Origin: Leclercia pneumoniae
Lineage (GTDB): Bacteria > Pseudomonadota > Gammaproteobacteria > Enterobacterales > Enterobacteriaceae
Assembly (NCBI RefSeq): GCF_017348915.1
Contig: NZ_CP071383.1
Location: forward strand, 3,968,001-4,032,000
Reading direction: 5' to 3'
DNA length: 64,000 nt
The notes under the pieces are model-generated. The model saw nothing but the letters and a program-made list of their open reading frames with translations. It did no database searches and was not told where the DNA came from. Positions within the stretch are counted from its first letter, which is position 1, and each line of letters opens with the position of its first letter. Below are positions 33,105-41,519 of this stretch, piece by piece. The position numbers were made by a program, and so were the translations under genes.

Positions 33105-35287
33105 TCACCCTCCCTGACCAGCCAGATGGTAGACAATGGCGGCAGCGTCACGCTGAGGGAGTGAGGACGACCGTGGCTTTCGTGCTCATCGCTTTGCACC
33201 AGCCCACCGTTTCCGGCATTGCTGCCGTGGTAGTGCACAGAGTCGGTGTTGAGTATTTCACGCCACTTGCCCGGCTGGTTGATGCCAAACCGATAATTAT
33301 GGCGCGGAACCGGGGTGAAGTTACTGGCAACGATAATCTCATTCCCGGCTTTATCACGACGCACAAAGACAAAGATTGAGCGTTCGTGATCGTCCACCAC
33401 CAGCCACTCGAAGCCGTATGTGTCGAAATCCAGTTCATGCAGTGCTTTGTGGTAACGGTAGGTCAGGTTGAGATCGCGCACGAGGCGCTGTACGCCGTGG
33501 TGCCAGTTGTCGCCCCCTTCCAGCAGATGCCAGTCAAGGCTGGCGTCGTGGTTCCACTCTCGTCCCTGGGCGAATTCATTCCCCATGAACAGCAGCTTTT
33601 TACCCGGGAAGGCGAACATCCAGCCGTAGTAGGCGCGCAGATTGGCGAACTTCTGCCACGCATCGCCCGGCATCCGATCAAGGATCGATTTTTTGCCATG
33701 CACGACTTCATCGTGTGAGAGCGGCAGAACGAAGTTCTCGGTGCCGTTATAGAGCATGCCAAAGGTGAGTTTGTCGTGGTGATACTGACGATGCACCGGA
33801 TCCAGTTTCATATAATCCAGCGTGTCGTGCATCCAGCCAAGGTTCCACTTATACCAGAAGCCCAGCCCCCCCATCGACGGTGGACGAGAGACGCCAGGGA
33901 AATCGGTAGACTCCTCGGCCATGGTTACCGCGCCAGGCACCTGCTCGCCGAGAATACGGTTCGTGCTGCGCAGGAAGTCAATGGCCTCCAGGTTTTCGCG
34001 CCCGCCGAACTCATTCGGGATCCACTCTCCTTCTTTACGGCTATAGTCGCGATAGATCATGGATGCCACCGCATCCACGCGCAGAGCGTCGATGCCAAAG
34101 CGTTCAATCCAGTAAAGGGCGTTACCCACCAGATAGTTGGTCACTTCACGACGGCCATAGTTGTAAATCAGGGTATTCCAGTCCTGATGATAACCTTCGC
34201 GCGGATCGCTGTGCTCATACAGGTTGGTGCCGTCGAACTCAGAGAGACTAAAGTCATCCGACGGGAAGTGGCCTGGCACCCAGTCCAGAATCACGTTCAG
34301 ACCGGCCGCATGCGCGGCGTCGATGAAGTAGCGGAAGTCGTCACGGGTCCCGAAGCGGCGGGTCGGAGCGTAGAGTCCCGTGGGCTGATAACCCCAGCTT
34401 CCATCGAAGGGATGCTCGTTAATCGGGAGCAGTTCCAGATGGGTAAAGCCCATCCACTTCGCGTAGGGAACCAGTTGGTCAGCCAGCTCACGATAGCTCA
34501 GCCAAAAATTGTTGTCCGTATGACGGCGCCAGGAGCCGAGATGCACTTCATAAATGGAAATGGGCTGATCGAACTGGTTGGCCTTAACGCGCGCCTCGCT
34601 CATGGCGATCTTCTCTGGCAGGCCGCAGATCATTGAGGCCGTATCCGGACGCATCTGCGCCTCAAAGGCATAGGGGTCCGCTTTAATGCGCAGCTGTCCG
34701 TGGGCATCGACCAGCTCAAATTTATACAGTTGTCCGGTGTGCGCGCCGGGGATAAACAGCTCCCAAATACCGGTTTCACGGCGCAGGCGCATCGGGTGGC
34801 GGCGGCCATCCCAGTAGTTGAACTGACCCACGACCGAAACACGACGCGCATTAGGCGCCCAGACGCTGAATCGGGTACCGGTGATGCCATCCATCGTATC
34901 GGCATGGGCACCCAGGGTTTCGTAAGGACGCAGGTGCGTACCTTCAGAGAGGAGCCAGGCATCCATCTCCTGCAGAAGCGGGCCGAAGCTGTAAGGATCG
35001 TCAATCAGGTTTTGCTGACCATGCCAGAGTACGGCAAGCTGGTAGCGGAAGGGATTTTTACGACGGGGCATAATGCCCGAGAAGAAACCACGTGAGTCAA
35101 GGCACTCCAGTTTGCCCACTTTGCGGCCCGTTTTGGGTTCGATGACCCAGACTTCCGTCGCGTCAGGTAACAGCGCGCGGACTTCCAGTCCGGCCTCTGT
35201 ACGGTGCATGCCAAGTACAGAAAAGGGGTCCGCAAAATGACCCGTAATAAGCGCATTAATCACGTCTCTATCAATACGAACGGACAT
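33101..35287 (-). CDS. glgB: 1,4-alpha-glucan branching enzyme GlgB
   Basis: Introduces alpha-1,6 branches into glycogen. 728 residues from the ATG at 35287, equal to E. coli. Two N-terminal CBM48-type modules (about residues 1-225) precede the GH13 barrel with [23 protein letters not shown] (nucleophile Asp near 405), [11 protein letters not shown] (Glu near 458) and [15 protein letters not shown] lies eight bases before this ATG; an ATG three codons earlier is too close to it. First gene of the leftward glgBXCAP operon, whose coding regions overlap or nearly touch throughout. Confidence 0.97.
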   Translation of the reverse strand: MSVRIDRDVINALITGHFADPFSVLGMHRTEAGLEVRALLPDATEVWVIEPKTGRKVGKLECLDSRGFFSGIMPRRKNPFRYQLAVLWHGQQNLIDDPYSFGPLLQEMDAWLLSEGTHLRPYETLGAHADTMDGITGTRFSVWAPNARRVSVVGQFNYWDGRRHPMRLRRETGIWELFIPGAHTGQLYKFELVDAHGQLRIKADPYAFEAQMRPDTASMICGLPEKIAMSEARVKANQFDQPISIYEVHLGSWRRHTDNNFWLSYRELADQLVPYAKWMGFTHLELLPINEHPFDGSWGYQPTGLYAPTRRFGTRDDFRYFIDAAHAAGLNVILDWVPGHFPSDDFSLSEFDGTNLYEHSDPREGYHQDWNTLIYNYGRREVTNYLVGNALYWIERFGIDALRVDAVASMIYRDYSRKEGEWIPNEFGGRENLEAIDFLRSTNRILGEQVPGAVTMAEESTDFPGVSRPPSMGGLGFWYKWNLGWMHDTLDYMKLDPVHRQYHHDKLTFGMLYNGTENFVLPLSHDEVVHGKKSILDRMPGDAWQKFANLRAYYGWMFAFPGKKLLFMGNEFAQGREWNHDASLDWHLLEGGDNWHHGVQRLVRDLNLTYRYHKALHELDFDTYGFEWLVVDDHERSIFVFVRRDKAGNEIIVASNFTPVPRHNYRFGINQPGKWREILNTDSVHYHGSNAGNGGLVQSDEHESHGRPHSLSVTLPPLSTIWLVREGE

Positions 35288-35494
35288 GGTGTTCATCCTG
35301 TTTTTTTTGTTGTCGGCCCTGGCGTGCTAAGGGTTCGACCTTATTGTGACCTGAATGGAACAGCACATTGTGCATCCTCTCTGTTCCACCCATCCTCCAG
35401 GCTGGATGCCACGCATCCAACTTAAAGCATAGCCAACGCTTTATATGACTCCCGATAAATAATGACTCATCTGCGTTTTACTCCGTGTATTACG

Positions 35495-35521
35495 CAAAAA
35501 AAGGGGTGTCTAAGCACCCCT
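35495..35521 (-). terminator. Terminator of asd
   Basis: On the minus strand AGGGGTG / CACCCCT with a six-base loop is followed by seven T. It separates asd from the glg operon, which is transcribed in the same direction. Confidence 0.88.
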
Positions 35522-35537
35522 GAGATTTAACAAATTA

Positions 35538-36641
35538 TTACGCCAGCTGGCGAAGCATCCTGCGAAGCGGCTCGGCGGCCCCCCACAGCAGTTGGTCGCC
35601 AACGGTGAAGGCGGAGAGATACTCCGGCCCCATATTGAGTTTACGCAGGCGCCCTACCGGGGTAGAAAGCGTGCCGGTGACCGCCGCCGGGGTCAGTTCG
35701 CGCATCGTGATGTCGCGATCGTTTGGTACCACTTTTGCCCACGGATTGTGCGCAGCCAGCAGCTCTTCCACGGTCGGAATAGACACATCTTTTTTCAGTT
35801 TAAGGGTGAATGCCTGGCTGTGGCAGCGCAGCGCGCCAACGCGCACGCAGAGGCCATCGACCGGGATCGCGGAAGCGGTATTGAGAATTTTGTTGGTCTC
35901 AGCCTGGCCTTTCCACTCTTCACGGCTCTGGCCGTTGTCGAGCTGTTTGTCGATCCACGGAATCAGGCTACCCGCCAGCGGTACGCCGAAGTTATCAACC
36001 GGCAGCTCGCCATTGCGGGAGAGCTGAGTCACTTTACGTTCGATATCCAGAATGGCCGATGCCGGGTTCGCCAGCTCGTCTGCCACGTGATGATGTAGCT
36101 GGCCCATCTGCGCCAGCAGTTCACGCATGTGACGCGCCCCGCCGCCGGAGGCTGCCTGATAAGTTGCCACGGAAACCCACTCCACCAGGTCCTGTGCGAA
36201 CAGGCCGCCCAGCGACATCAGCATCAGGCTAACGGTGCAGTTCCCGCCAACAAAGGTTTTCACCCCTTTGTTCAGGCCGTCGGTGATAACATCCTGGTTG
36301 ACCGGGTCGAGAATGATGATGGCGTCGTCTTTCATGCGCAGTGAAGAGGCTGCATCAATCCAGTAGCCCTGCCAGCCGCTTTCACGCAGCTTTGGATAGA
36401 TTTCGTTGGTATAATCGCCGCCCTGGCAGGTGACTATAATGTCGAGTGCCTTCAGCGCTTCCAGATCGAAAGCATCCTGCAACGTACCAGTGCTACCGCC
36501 GAAAGAAGGCGCAGCCTGGCCGAGCTGGGAAGTTGAGAAGAAGACCGGGCGGATGGCGTCAAAGTCGCGCTCTTCAACCATGCGTTGCATGAGTACAGAG
36601 CCGACCATACCGCGCCAGCCGATGAAACCAACGTTTTTCAT
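35538..36641 (-). CDS. asd: Aspartate-semialdehyde dehydrogenase Asd
   Basis: NADPH-dependent reduction of aspartyl phosphate to aspartate semialdehyde, the branch point to diaminopimelate/lysine, threonine and methionine; essential for peptidoglycan. 367 residues, equal to E. coli. N-terminal NADP motif [13 protein letters not shown], catalytic Cys135 in [11 protein letters not shown], and substrate-site segment [14 protein letters not shown]. The ATG at 36641 has AGGA upstream and the family start [11 protein letters not shown]; 41 open codons further upstream are not conserved and are rejected. Confidence 0.97.
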   Translation of the reverse strand: MKNVGFIGWRGMVGSVLMQRMVEERDFDAIRPVFFSTSQLGQAAPSFGGSTGTLQDAFDLEALKALDIIVTCQGGDYTNEIYPKLRESGWQGYWIDAASSLRMKDDAIIILDPVNQDVITDGLNKGVKTFVGGNCTVSLMLMSLGGLFAQDLVEWVSVATYQAASGGGARHMRELLAQMGQLHHHVADELANPASAILDIERKVTQLSRNGELPVDNFGVPLAGSLIPWIDKQLDNGQSREEWKGQAETNKILNTASAIPVDGLCVRVGALRCHSQAFTLKLKKDVSIPTVEELLAAHNPWAKVVPNDRDITMRELTPAAVTGTLSTPVGRLRKLNMGPEYLSAFTVGDQLLWGAAEPLRRMLRQLA

Positions 36642-36819
36642 AGCGTATTTTTCCTGCAGAGGTGTGTGCTGAGTGTGCCGAACCAGATTCCAACTGGCTC
36701 CAGCCTTCACATTACAAAATGCAGCCAAAGTCGCAAGCGAAATTAATCGATGATTGCGCCGCAATCAGTAATACCACTTATTACGATAATAACCATAAGT
36801 ATTCAGGGGATAAATAATA

Positions 36820-37413
36820 ATGACTGAAATAATTTCCGCGGCGGTTCTTTTAATCCTGATTATGGACCCCCTGGGGAACTTGCCCATCTTTATGTCGGTG
36901 CTGAAACACACCGAGCCGAAGCGCCGGCGGGCGATCATGATCCGCGAGCTGCTCATCGCGCTGCTGGTGATGTTTATCTTCCTGTTTGCCGGGGAAAAGA
37001 TCCTCGCCTTCCTTAACTTGCGCGCGGAGACCGTCTCCATTTCCGGCGGGATTATTCTGTTCCTAATTGCTATCAAGATGATTTTCCCGAGCGCGGAAGG
37101 CAGCAGCAGTGGTCTGCCTGCCGGTGAAGAGCCGTTTATCGTACCGCTGGCCATCCCGCTGGTGGCCGGCCCGACCATTCTGGCCACGCTGATGCTGCTG
37201 TCGCATCAATACCCAAATCAGATGAGCCACCTGGTGATTGCCCTGCTGATTGCCTGGGGCGGCACCTTTATTATTCTTTTACAGTCGTCGCTGTTTTTGC
37301 GTCTGCTGGGCGAGAAAGGGGTGAATGCTCTGGAGCGCCTGATGGGGTTGATCCTGGTAATGATGGCGACCCAGATGTTCCTCGACGGGATCCGGGCGTG
37401 GATGAAGGGCTAG
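36820..37413 (+). CDS. yhgN: MarC-family inner membrane protein YhgN
   Basis: 197 residues with about six membrane segments, same length as E. coli YhgN. Shows the MarC-family signatures LIMDPLGNLPIFM and FIVPLAIPLVAGPTILATLM. No transport substrate or function has been established for YhgN. Divergent from asd across 178 bases and ended by a strong terminator. Confidence 0.93.
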   Translation: MTEIISAAVLLILIMDPLGNLPIFMSVLKHTEPKRRRAIMIRELLIALLVMFIFLFAGEKILAFLNLRAETVSISGGIILFLIAIKMIFPSAEGSSSGLPAGEEPFIVPLAIPLVAGPTILATLMLLSHQYPNQMSHLVIALLIAWGGTFIILLQSSLFLRLLGEKGVNALERLMGLILVMMATQMFLDGIRAWMKG

Positions 37414-37421
37414 GTAAAAGC

Positions 37422-37449
37422 AAAACGACAACCCCTGGTTGTCGTTTTT
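37422..37449 (+). terminator. Terminator of yhgN
   Basis: AAAACGACAACC / GGTTGTCGTTTT twelve-base stem with a CCT loop and T-rich tail. Confidence 0.88.
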
Positions 37450-37458
37450 AGTATTTGC

Positions 37459-37506
37459 TCCCTCTCCCCGTGGGAGAGGGCTGGGGTGAGGGCAACAGAC
37501 CGCACC
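37459..37506. repeat. Dispersed palindromic repeat unit after yhgN
   Basis: CCCTCTCCCCGTGGGAGAGGG core followed by CTGGGGTGAGGGCAACAG and ACCGCACC. Same orientation as the copy at 1559. Confidence 0.8.
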
Positions 37507-37552
37507 ATCAAAAATAATCCTGCGTTTTGCGAGCCGCCTTCCAGAGCCTCTC

Positions 37553-37581
37553 TTGCCACCTGTTCAGCAAAGCAGTATCGT
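37553..37581 (+). promoter_or_regulatory. Candidate promoter of the C4 RNA leader
   Basis: TTGCCA, exactly 17 bases, TATCGT. Initiation near 37588 would give a transcript containing a1/b1, the C4-like RNA, a2/b2 and the small ORF in that order. Confidence 0.45.
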
Positions 37582-37610
37582 CTCGCCACGCCTGCAAAAT
37601 CAGGCGTCAG

Positions 37611-37634
37611 GGTTGGTCCCCTGTTATCCTCATC
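37611..37634 (+). promoter_or_regulatory. C4 target pair a1/b1
   Basis: GGTTGGTCC (37611-37619) and CTCATC (37629-37634) are complementary to GGACCAAC and GATGAG inside the C4-like RNA. In P1 and P4 such an upstream pair lets the antisense RNA terminate its own leader transcript. Confidence 0.6.
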
Positions 37635-37677
37635 CGTGATAAATAACGTTTTTATCGCGTGGCCAGTTACACCTCAA

Positions 37678-37758
37678 TGGTGGGCTGGACGGTGGCGCCG
37701 TAAGGCGCGCCGGTAGCTGATGAGGCCGGTAGGACCAACGCCGTTCAGTCCGCCACCA
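37678..37758 (+). ncRNA. C4-type antisense RNA (P1 c4 / P4 CI class)
   Basis: About 81 bases with the C4 architecture. A closing stem TGGTGG / CCACCA (extended by GGAC / GTCC) encloses three elements. One is a GCGCC-GTAA-GGCGC hairpin with GNRA loop (37695-37708). The second is a CCGG-closed loop displaying b' CTGATGAG (37717-37724). The third displays a' GGACCAAC (37732-37739). Both a' and b' have complements upstream (37611-37634) and downstream (37763-37800). From memory the primary sequence also resembles P1 c4 (family described as C4 antisense RNA); no covariance search was possible. Confidence 0.75.
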
Positions 37759-37762
37759 GTGA

Positions 37763-37803
37763 GGTTGGTCCCTCCTTTGGCGGCCCATTCAACTCATCAG
37801 AGG
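37763..37803 (+). promoter_or_regulatory. C4 target pair a2/b2 over a ribosome-binding site
   Basis: GGTTGGTCC (37763-37771) and CTCATCAG (37793-37800) are perfect complements of a' and b'. b2 runs directly into AGAGG, the ribosome site of the ORF at 37811, so pairing with the C4-like RNA would hide translation initiation. Confidence 0.65.
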
Positions 37804-37810
37804 CTGTCTT

Positions 37811-38104
37811 ATGACTACTACCCCAGGCTTTTCTCACGCTTTATTCACAACTGCGCTCGATCACACCGCCGATTTCACCGACCTGGCAGACAACTGCGAG
37901 CGATTCGTAGATGTGCTGGTTGAATGTGAAGACCCGGCACAAAAGATGGCGCTGTGTGGGCGGCTCGCAGCCTGCCTTGCTCTGCTCCAGCCCATGCTGC
38001 TTGATCCTGTGCCGGAACATTTGAAAGCAAGTCTGTCGGTGGATGACCTGCCGCTGGAGGCGCCGCGCTGGCTGCGCACGGAGAACGGTGCCGTACTGCT
38101 GTAG
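37811..38104 (+). CDS. Uncharacterised 97-residue protein controlled by C4-type RNA
   Basis: Not recognised. ATG with AGAGG seven bases upstream. The protein is acidic and rich in Leu, Ala and Asp. Residues about 20-66 look helical (ADFTDLADNCERFVDVLVEC; ALCGRLAACLALLQPML). It has four cysteines and no signal peptide or membrane segment. The position after a C4-type RNA and its a2/b2 target is that of P1 icd (cell-division inhibitor) or P4 kil, which suggests a growth-inhibiting or phage-defence role, but no sequence motif proves it. No integrase or other phage gene adjoins it. Start and existence are well supported by the leader structure; function is unknown. Confidence 0.65.
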   Translation: MTTTPGFSHALFTTALDHTADFTDLADNCERFVDVLVECEDPAQKMALCGRLAACLALLQPMLLDPVPEHLKASLSVDDLPLEAPRWLRTENGAVLL

Positions 38105-38198
38105 AAGCTTGCGCTACCGGGGCTGCGGTTTTTGGGGGGGGTCGGGTCGGGTATGGCGAAGCTGCCGCCTGACAAAATAGCACCTCTGCGGCCTGATG

Positions 38199-38436
38199 CC
38201 CTCACCCCGGCCCTCTCCCACAGGGAGAGGGGGAAAACCAGAGTCAGCCTGGCGGTTGAATACCCTCACCCCGACCCTCTCCCACAGGGAGAGGGGGAAA
38301 CCCAGGGTCAGCCCGACGGTTGGATGCCCTCACCCCGACCCTCTCCCATAGGGAAAGGGGGAAAACAAGGGTCAACCCGGCGGTTGGATACCCTCACCCC
38401 GGCCCTCTCCCAGAGGGAGAGGGGGAAAACAAGGGT
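38199..38436. repeat. Tandem array, four copies with exact 64-bp period
   Basis: Units start at 38199, 38263, 38327 and 38391, each beginning CCCTCACCCCGRCCCTCTCC and containing a CTCTCCC-GGGAGAG-type hairpin, then GGGGGAAAACAAGGGTCA and CGGCGGTTGGATA. The last unit is truncated and abuts the gntU stop at 38436. Units differ at scattered positions (CACAGGG, CATAGGG, CAGAGGG), so the array is not recent in all copies. Confidence 0.9.
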
Positions 38437-39776
38437 CAGCTCAGCAGTGAAAACGCAATCATCCCGACAATCGCGCCTGTGGTGCCGAGAATCGTCTCCA
38501 TCAGCGTCCAGGTCTTCAGGGTTTGCGCTTCGGTGGCGCCGGTAAATTTACCGAACAGCCAGAAGCCGGCATCATTCACGTGTGAAACCACAATTGACCC
38601 ACCCGCGATACAGATAGAGAGCGCCGCCATCTGCGCACCGGAGTAGTTCAGCTGTTCAATGACCGGCATCACCAGCCCCACGGCAGTTAAACACGCCACG
38701 GTAGCAGAGCCCTGAATGATACGTACCGCTGCCGCCAGCACGAAGCAAGTCACCGCAATCGGCAGCCCCATGCCGGTTAACGCTTCACCGAGCGCCGGGC
38801 CGACGCCGGAATCCACCAGCACCTGCTTGAACACCCCACCGGCACCGATCACCAGCAGGATAATCCCCGCAGGTTGCAGCGCCGCGCCGCAGATCTCCAT
38901 CACTCTGTCTTTCGGCATGCCCTGACGCATCGCCAGACCATAAATCGCTACCAGACAGGCTACCAGGATCGCCGTGAACGGGTGGCCGATAAACTCAAAC
39001 CACTCGTAGGCGCTGGAACCGACCGGCACAAAGCGTGCGGCGATGGTCTTCAGGCCCACCAGCACCAGCGGCAGCAGGATCAGCGCCAGGCTGAAGCCGA
39101 AGGAGGGCATTTTGCCTTCGCCCAGGTGCGGCTCGGTGATGTCGTCAGGAATATGAAGTTCAACGTAGCGGCTAATGAAGTTGCCCCACAGCGGGCCAGC
39201 AATAATCATTCCCGGGATAGCGGCGCAGAGGCCAATCAGGATCATCCAGCCAAAGTCAGCGTGCATCTGCGAGGCCAACAGCATCGGCGCGGGCCCAGGC
39301 AGCAGGAATGCCGCCGCTGCCGCCACCCCCGCAAACAGCGGAATGACCAGCTTCACAAGATTGGTACCGGTATGGCGCGCCATGGAGAATGCCACGCTTA
39401 TCAGTAGCACAACGGCCACTTCAAAGAACAGCGGCAGGGCGCAAATCAGACCGGCCAGGCCAATGGCATAATGTGCGCGGCTATGGCCGAACGATTTCAG
39501 CATCTTGACGGCAATCTGATCGACCGCACCCGTTTCATGCAGAATCTTGCCAAACATCGCGCCCAGTGCGACCACTATCGCCAGAAAGCCCAGCGTGCCG
39601 CCCATCCCTTTTTCCATTGTCGCTGCGATCTTGTCGAGCGGCATACCGGAAAAGAGACCTGCACCAATAGACACCACCATCAATGCCACGAAAGCGTGCA
39701 TACGCGCTTTCATGACCAAAAACAGCAGCAGTAAAACGGAGCCCACTGCTGTCAAAACAAGCGTTAAAGTACTCAA
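38436..39776 (-). CDS. gntU: Low-affinity gluconate transporter GntU
   Basis: 446-residue GntP-family permease, same length as E. coli GntU, with about 12 hydrophobic segments and the GLAGLICALPLFFEVAVVLL and FLLPGPAPMLLASQ signatures. Start codon is TTG at 39776, preceded by AAGG nine bases upstream. Begins three bases after gntK, forming a gntKU operon with weak-start translation. Works at higher gluconate concentrations than GntT. Its stop lies inside the last unit of the 64-bp repeat array. Confidence 0.95.
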   Translation of the reverse strand: MSTLTLVLTAVGSVLLLLFLVMKARMHAFVALMVVSIGAGLFSGMPLDKIAATMEKGMGGTLGFLAIVVALGAMFGKILHETGAVDQIAVKMLKSFGHSRAHYAIGLAGLICALPLFFEVAVVLLISVAFSMARHTGTNLVKLVIPLFAGVAAAAAFLLPGPAPMLLASQMHADFGWMILIGLCAAIPGMIIAGPLWGNFISRYVELHIPDDITEPHLGEGKMPSFGFSLALILLPLVLVGLKTIAARFVPVGSSAYEWFEFIGHPFTAILVACLVAIYGLAMRQGMPKDRVMEICGAALQPAGIILLVIGAGGVFKQVLVDSGVGPALGEALTGMGLPIAVTCFVLAAAVRIIQGSATVACLTAVGLVMPVIEQLNYSGAQMAALSICIAGGSIVVSHVNDAGFWLFGKFTGATEAQTLKTWTLMETILGTTGAIVGMIAFSLLS

Positions 39777-39779
39777 AAC

Positions 39780-40307
39780 TTACTGCCTTTTATTAATAAC
39801 CTCGATGGTGCTTGCTACCACACCGTCCAGCGGCTGATCGATATCAACCACTAATACATCTTGCTCGTCCGCACCCGGCTCTTGCAGAGCTTCAAACTGG
39901 GTGACCAGCATCTGGGTTTTGAAGAAGTGACCTTTACGCGCCTTCAGACGGCTTTCAATCACCGCAAAATTGCCCTTCAGATAGATGAAAGAGAGATTCG
40001 GGTTACCGTCACGCAGCAGGTCGCGGTAGGTTTTTTTCAGCGCAGAGCAGACAATCAGCGACACTTTATTGGTGCGCTGCATGGCAAAGGCGGCGTCATT
40101 CAGCGCCTGCAGCCAGGGCTTACGATCGTCGTCGTTCAGCGGCTCGCCGGCGGCCATTTTCGTGATATTGCTGCGCGGATGGAGGAAGTCACCATCAAGA
40201 AACGCAGCATGGAGTTGATGCGCCACTTCGCTGGCCACCGCAGATTTACCGCTACCGGAAACGCCCATCAGGACGTATACGTGGTGATCGTGGTTAGTCG
40301 TGCTCAA
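39780..40307 (-). CDS. gntK: Thermoresistant gluconokinase GntK
   Basis: Phosphorylates gluconate to 6-phosphogluconate with ATP. 175 residues if started at the TTG at 40307, exactly the E. coli length (MSTTNHDHH). GAGGG sits seven bases before that TTG. A second in-frame TTG six codons upstream lies before the ribosome site and is less likely. P-loop GVSGSGKS at residues 15-22, followed by DGDFLHP and NDDDRKPWLQ substrate-site segments. First gene of gntKU, controlled by the two GntR operators just upstream. Confidence 0.95.
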   Translation of the reverse strand: MSTTNHDHHVYVLMGVSGSGKSAVASEVAHQLHAAFLDGDFLHPRSNITKMAAGEPLNDDDRKPWLQALNDAAFAMQRTNKVSLIVCSALKKTYRDLLRDGNPNLSFIYLKGNFAVIESRLKARKGHFFKTQMLVTQFEALQEPGADEQDVLVVDIDQPLDGVVASTIEVINKRQ

Positions 40308-40325
40308 AGGGAGTCCCTCGGTCAA

Positions 40326-40354
40326 TTGTTACGGGTAACTGTTATCGGTAACAT
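40326..40354 (-). promoter_or_regulatory. Two abutting GntR operators of gntKU
   Basis: TTGTTACGGGTAACTG (40326-40341) and CTGTTATCGGTAACAT (40339-40354) are both GntR-type palindromes. The second is a perfect match to the ATGTTACCGATAACAG form on the minus strand. They overlap by three bases, so two dimers would sit almost edge to edge. Confidence 0.75.
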
Positions 40355-40433
40355 TGTCCTGCCGGGGCTATGGAGAAGCAATATCCAAAGGTGCGAGAAA
40401 TGAATAAGTGTGAGCTACTTCAAATTTGTCACA

Positions 40434-41429
40434 CTAAATGGATCCACCCGGTGACAAGGTGAAACCTAAATCTAACATTTTCGGCGTCACCGCTTCCCCA
40501 CGAATACGCGCCAGCAGACGTTCTGCACCGATGCGGCCCATACGCTCGCGCGGTGTTAACACGCTCGCCAGACGCGGCTCCATCACCTGGCCGATGTCGT
40601 GGCCGTGGAAACCGGCAATGGCCATATCTTGCGGAATTTTTAACCCCAGGCGCTGGCATTCGAAGGCCGCGCCAACCGCAAGGTCATCGTTAGTGCAGAA
40701 GATACCGTCGAGCTGCGGATACTCGCGACGTGCCTGACGCATCAGTTCAATACCGGAAGTGTATGAGGAAGATTGTTCCACCATCACGCTGTAGGGCGTT
40801 AAACCGGCATCGAGCATCGCCTGCTCATATCCCTTCTGTTTGATGATAGTACGTTCATCAAGACGTGCGCCAAGATAGGCGACGTGACGATGACCACGGG
40901 CAATAATGGCTGCGGTCATCTGCCGGGCCGCTTCAAAGTTATCGAAGCCAACGGCAATGTCGAGACACGGCGACTGGCTGTCCATCAGCTCCACCACCGG
41001 GATACCCGCTACTTCAATCATTTTAAGGGTACGCGGAGTGTGAGTACGTTCCGTTAAAATCAGGCCGTCGATGTTCCAGGAAAGCATGGATTCAAGACGC
41101 TCTTCTTCCAGTTCCGGTTTATACCCATAGTGCGCAAGCATGGTCTGATAACCAAAGGCATCCGTCACGCTTTCAATACCGCGTAGGACTTCGGCAAATA
41201 CCTGGTTAGTTAAGGAAGGTAACAGGACACCCACCGCGCGGCTGGTGGCATTCGACAGAATATCGGGTGCGCGATTGGGGATATAGCCCAGTTCATCCAG
41301 AGCAGCGGCAATCTTGCCACGCAACGCCACGGAAACCTGTTCCGGGTTACGTAAAAAGCGGCTGACCGTCATTTTGGTCACACCGACGCGATCGGCGACA
41401 TCCTGAAGTACGGGGCGTTTCTTTTTCAT
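40434..41429 (-). CDS. gntR: Gluconate utilisation repressor GntR
   Basis: LacI-family repressor, 331 residues as in E. coli. N-terminal HTH LQDVADRVGVTKMTVSRFLR (about residues 8-27) with hinge helix, and a periplasmic-binding-protein-like gluconate-binding domain. Represses gntT and gntKU, and through them the gluconate supply to the Entner-Doudoroff pathway. The same operators are seen before both targets in this window. 126 bases separate it from gntK, enough for independent gntKU initiation. Confidence 0.97.
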   Translation of the reverse strand: MKKKRPVLQDVADRVGVTKMTVSRFLRNPEQVSVALRGKIAAALDELGYIPNRAPDILSNATSRAVGVLLPSLTNQVFAEVLRGIESVTDAFGYQTMLAHYGYKPELEEERLESMLSWNIDGLILTERTHTPRTLKMIEVAGIPVVELMDSQSPCLDIAVGFDNFEAARQMTAAIIARGHRHVAYLGARLDERTIIKQKGYEQAMLDAGLTPYSVMVEQSSSYTSGIELMRQARREYPQLDGIFCTNDDLAVGAAFECQRLGLKIPQDMAIAGFHGHDIGQVMEPRLASVLTPRERMGRIGAERLLARIRGEAVTPKMLDLGFTLSPGGSI

Positions 41430-41480
41430 CGTCCTGAGAAATCGGTAGGGAAAGATTCCTTCAGTTTATCACGGACAAAG

Positions 41481-41512
41481 CTCAACCTTCCCCGTTTAAA
41501 GGGAAGGTTGAG
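41481..41512 (-). terminator. Strong hairpin after yhhW
   Basis: CTCAACCTTCCC / GGGAAGGTTGAG, a perfect 12-base stem with an eight-base loop. Located between the yhhW stop and the gntR start; the T-tract on the minus strand is short (CTTTG), so termination is likely but not certain. Confidence 0.6.
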
Positions 41513-41519
41513 TAATTAT

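Noticed and set aside
37486..37716. 76-codon open frame running through the palindrome at 37459 and into the C4-type RNA
   Set aside because: It begins inside the repeat and ends within the structured RNA; the stem complementarities explain the sequence better than a protein.
38199..38436. Possible CRISPR array
   Set aside because: Units are 64 bases with no unique spacers, the whole unit repeats, and no cas genes are present. The 94-bp array at 52463 is rejected for the same reasons.
37414..38436. Prophage or integrative element at the yhgN-gntU junction
   Set aside because: Apart from the C4-type RNA and one small ORF there is no integrase, tRNA target, direct-repeat attachment site or structural gene, so a full element cannot be claimed.
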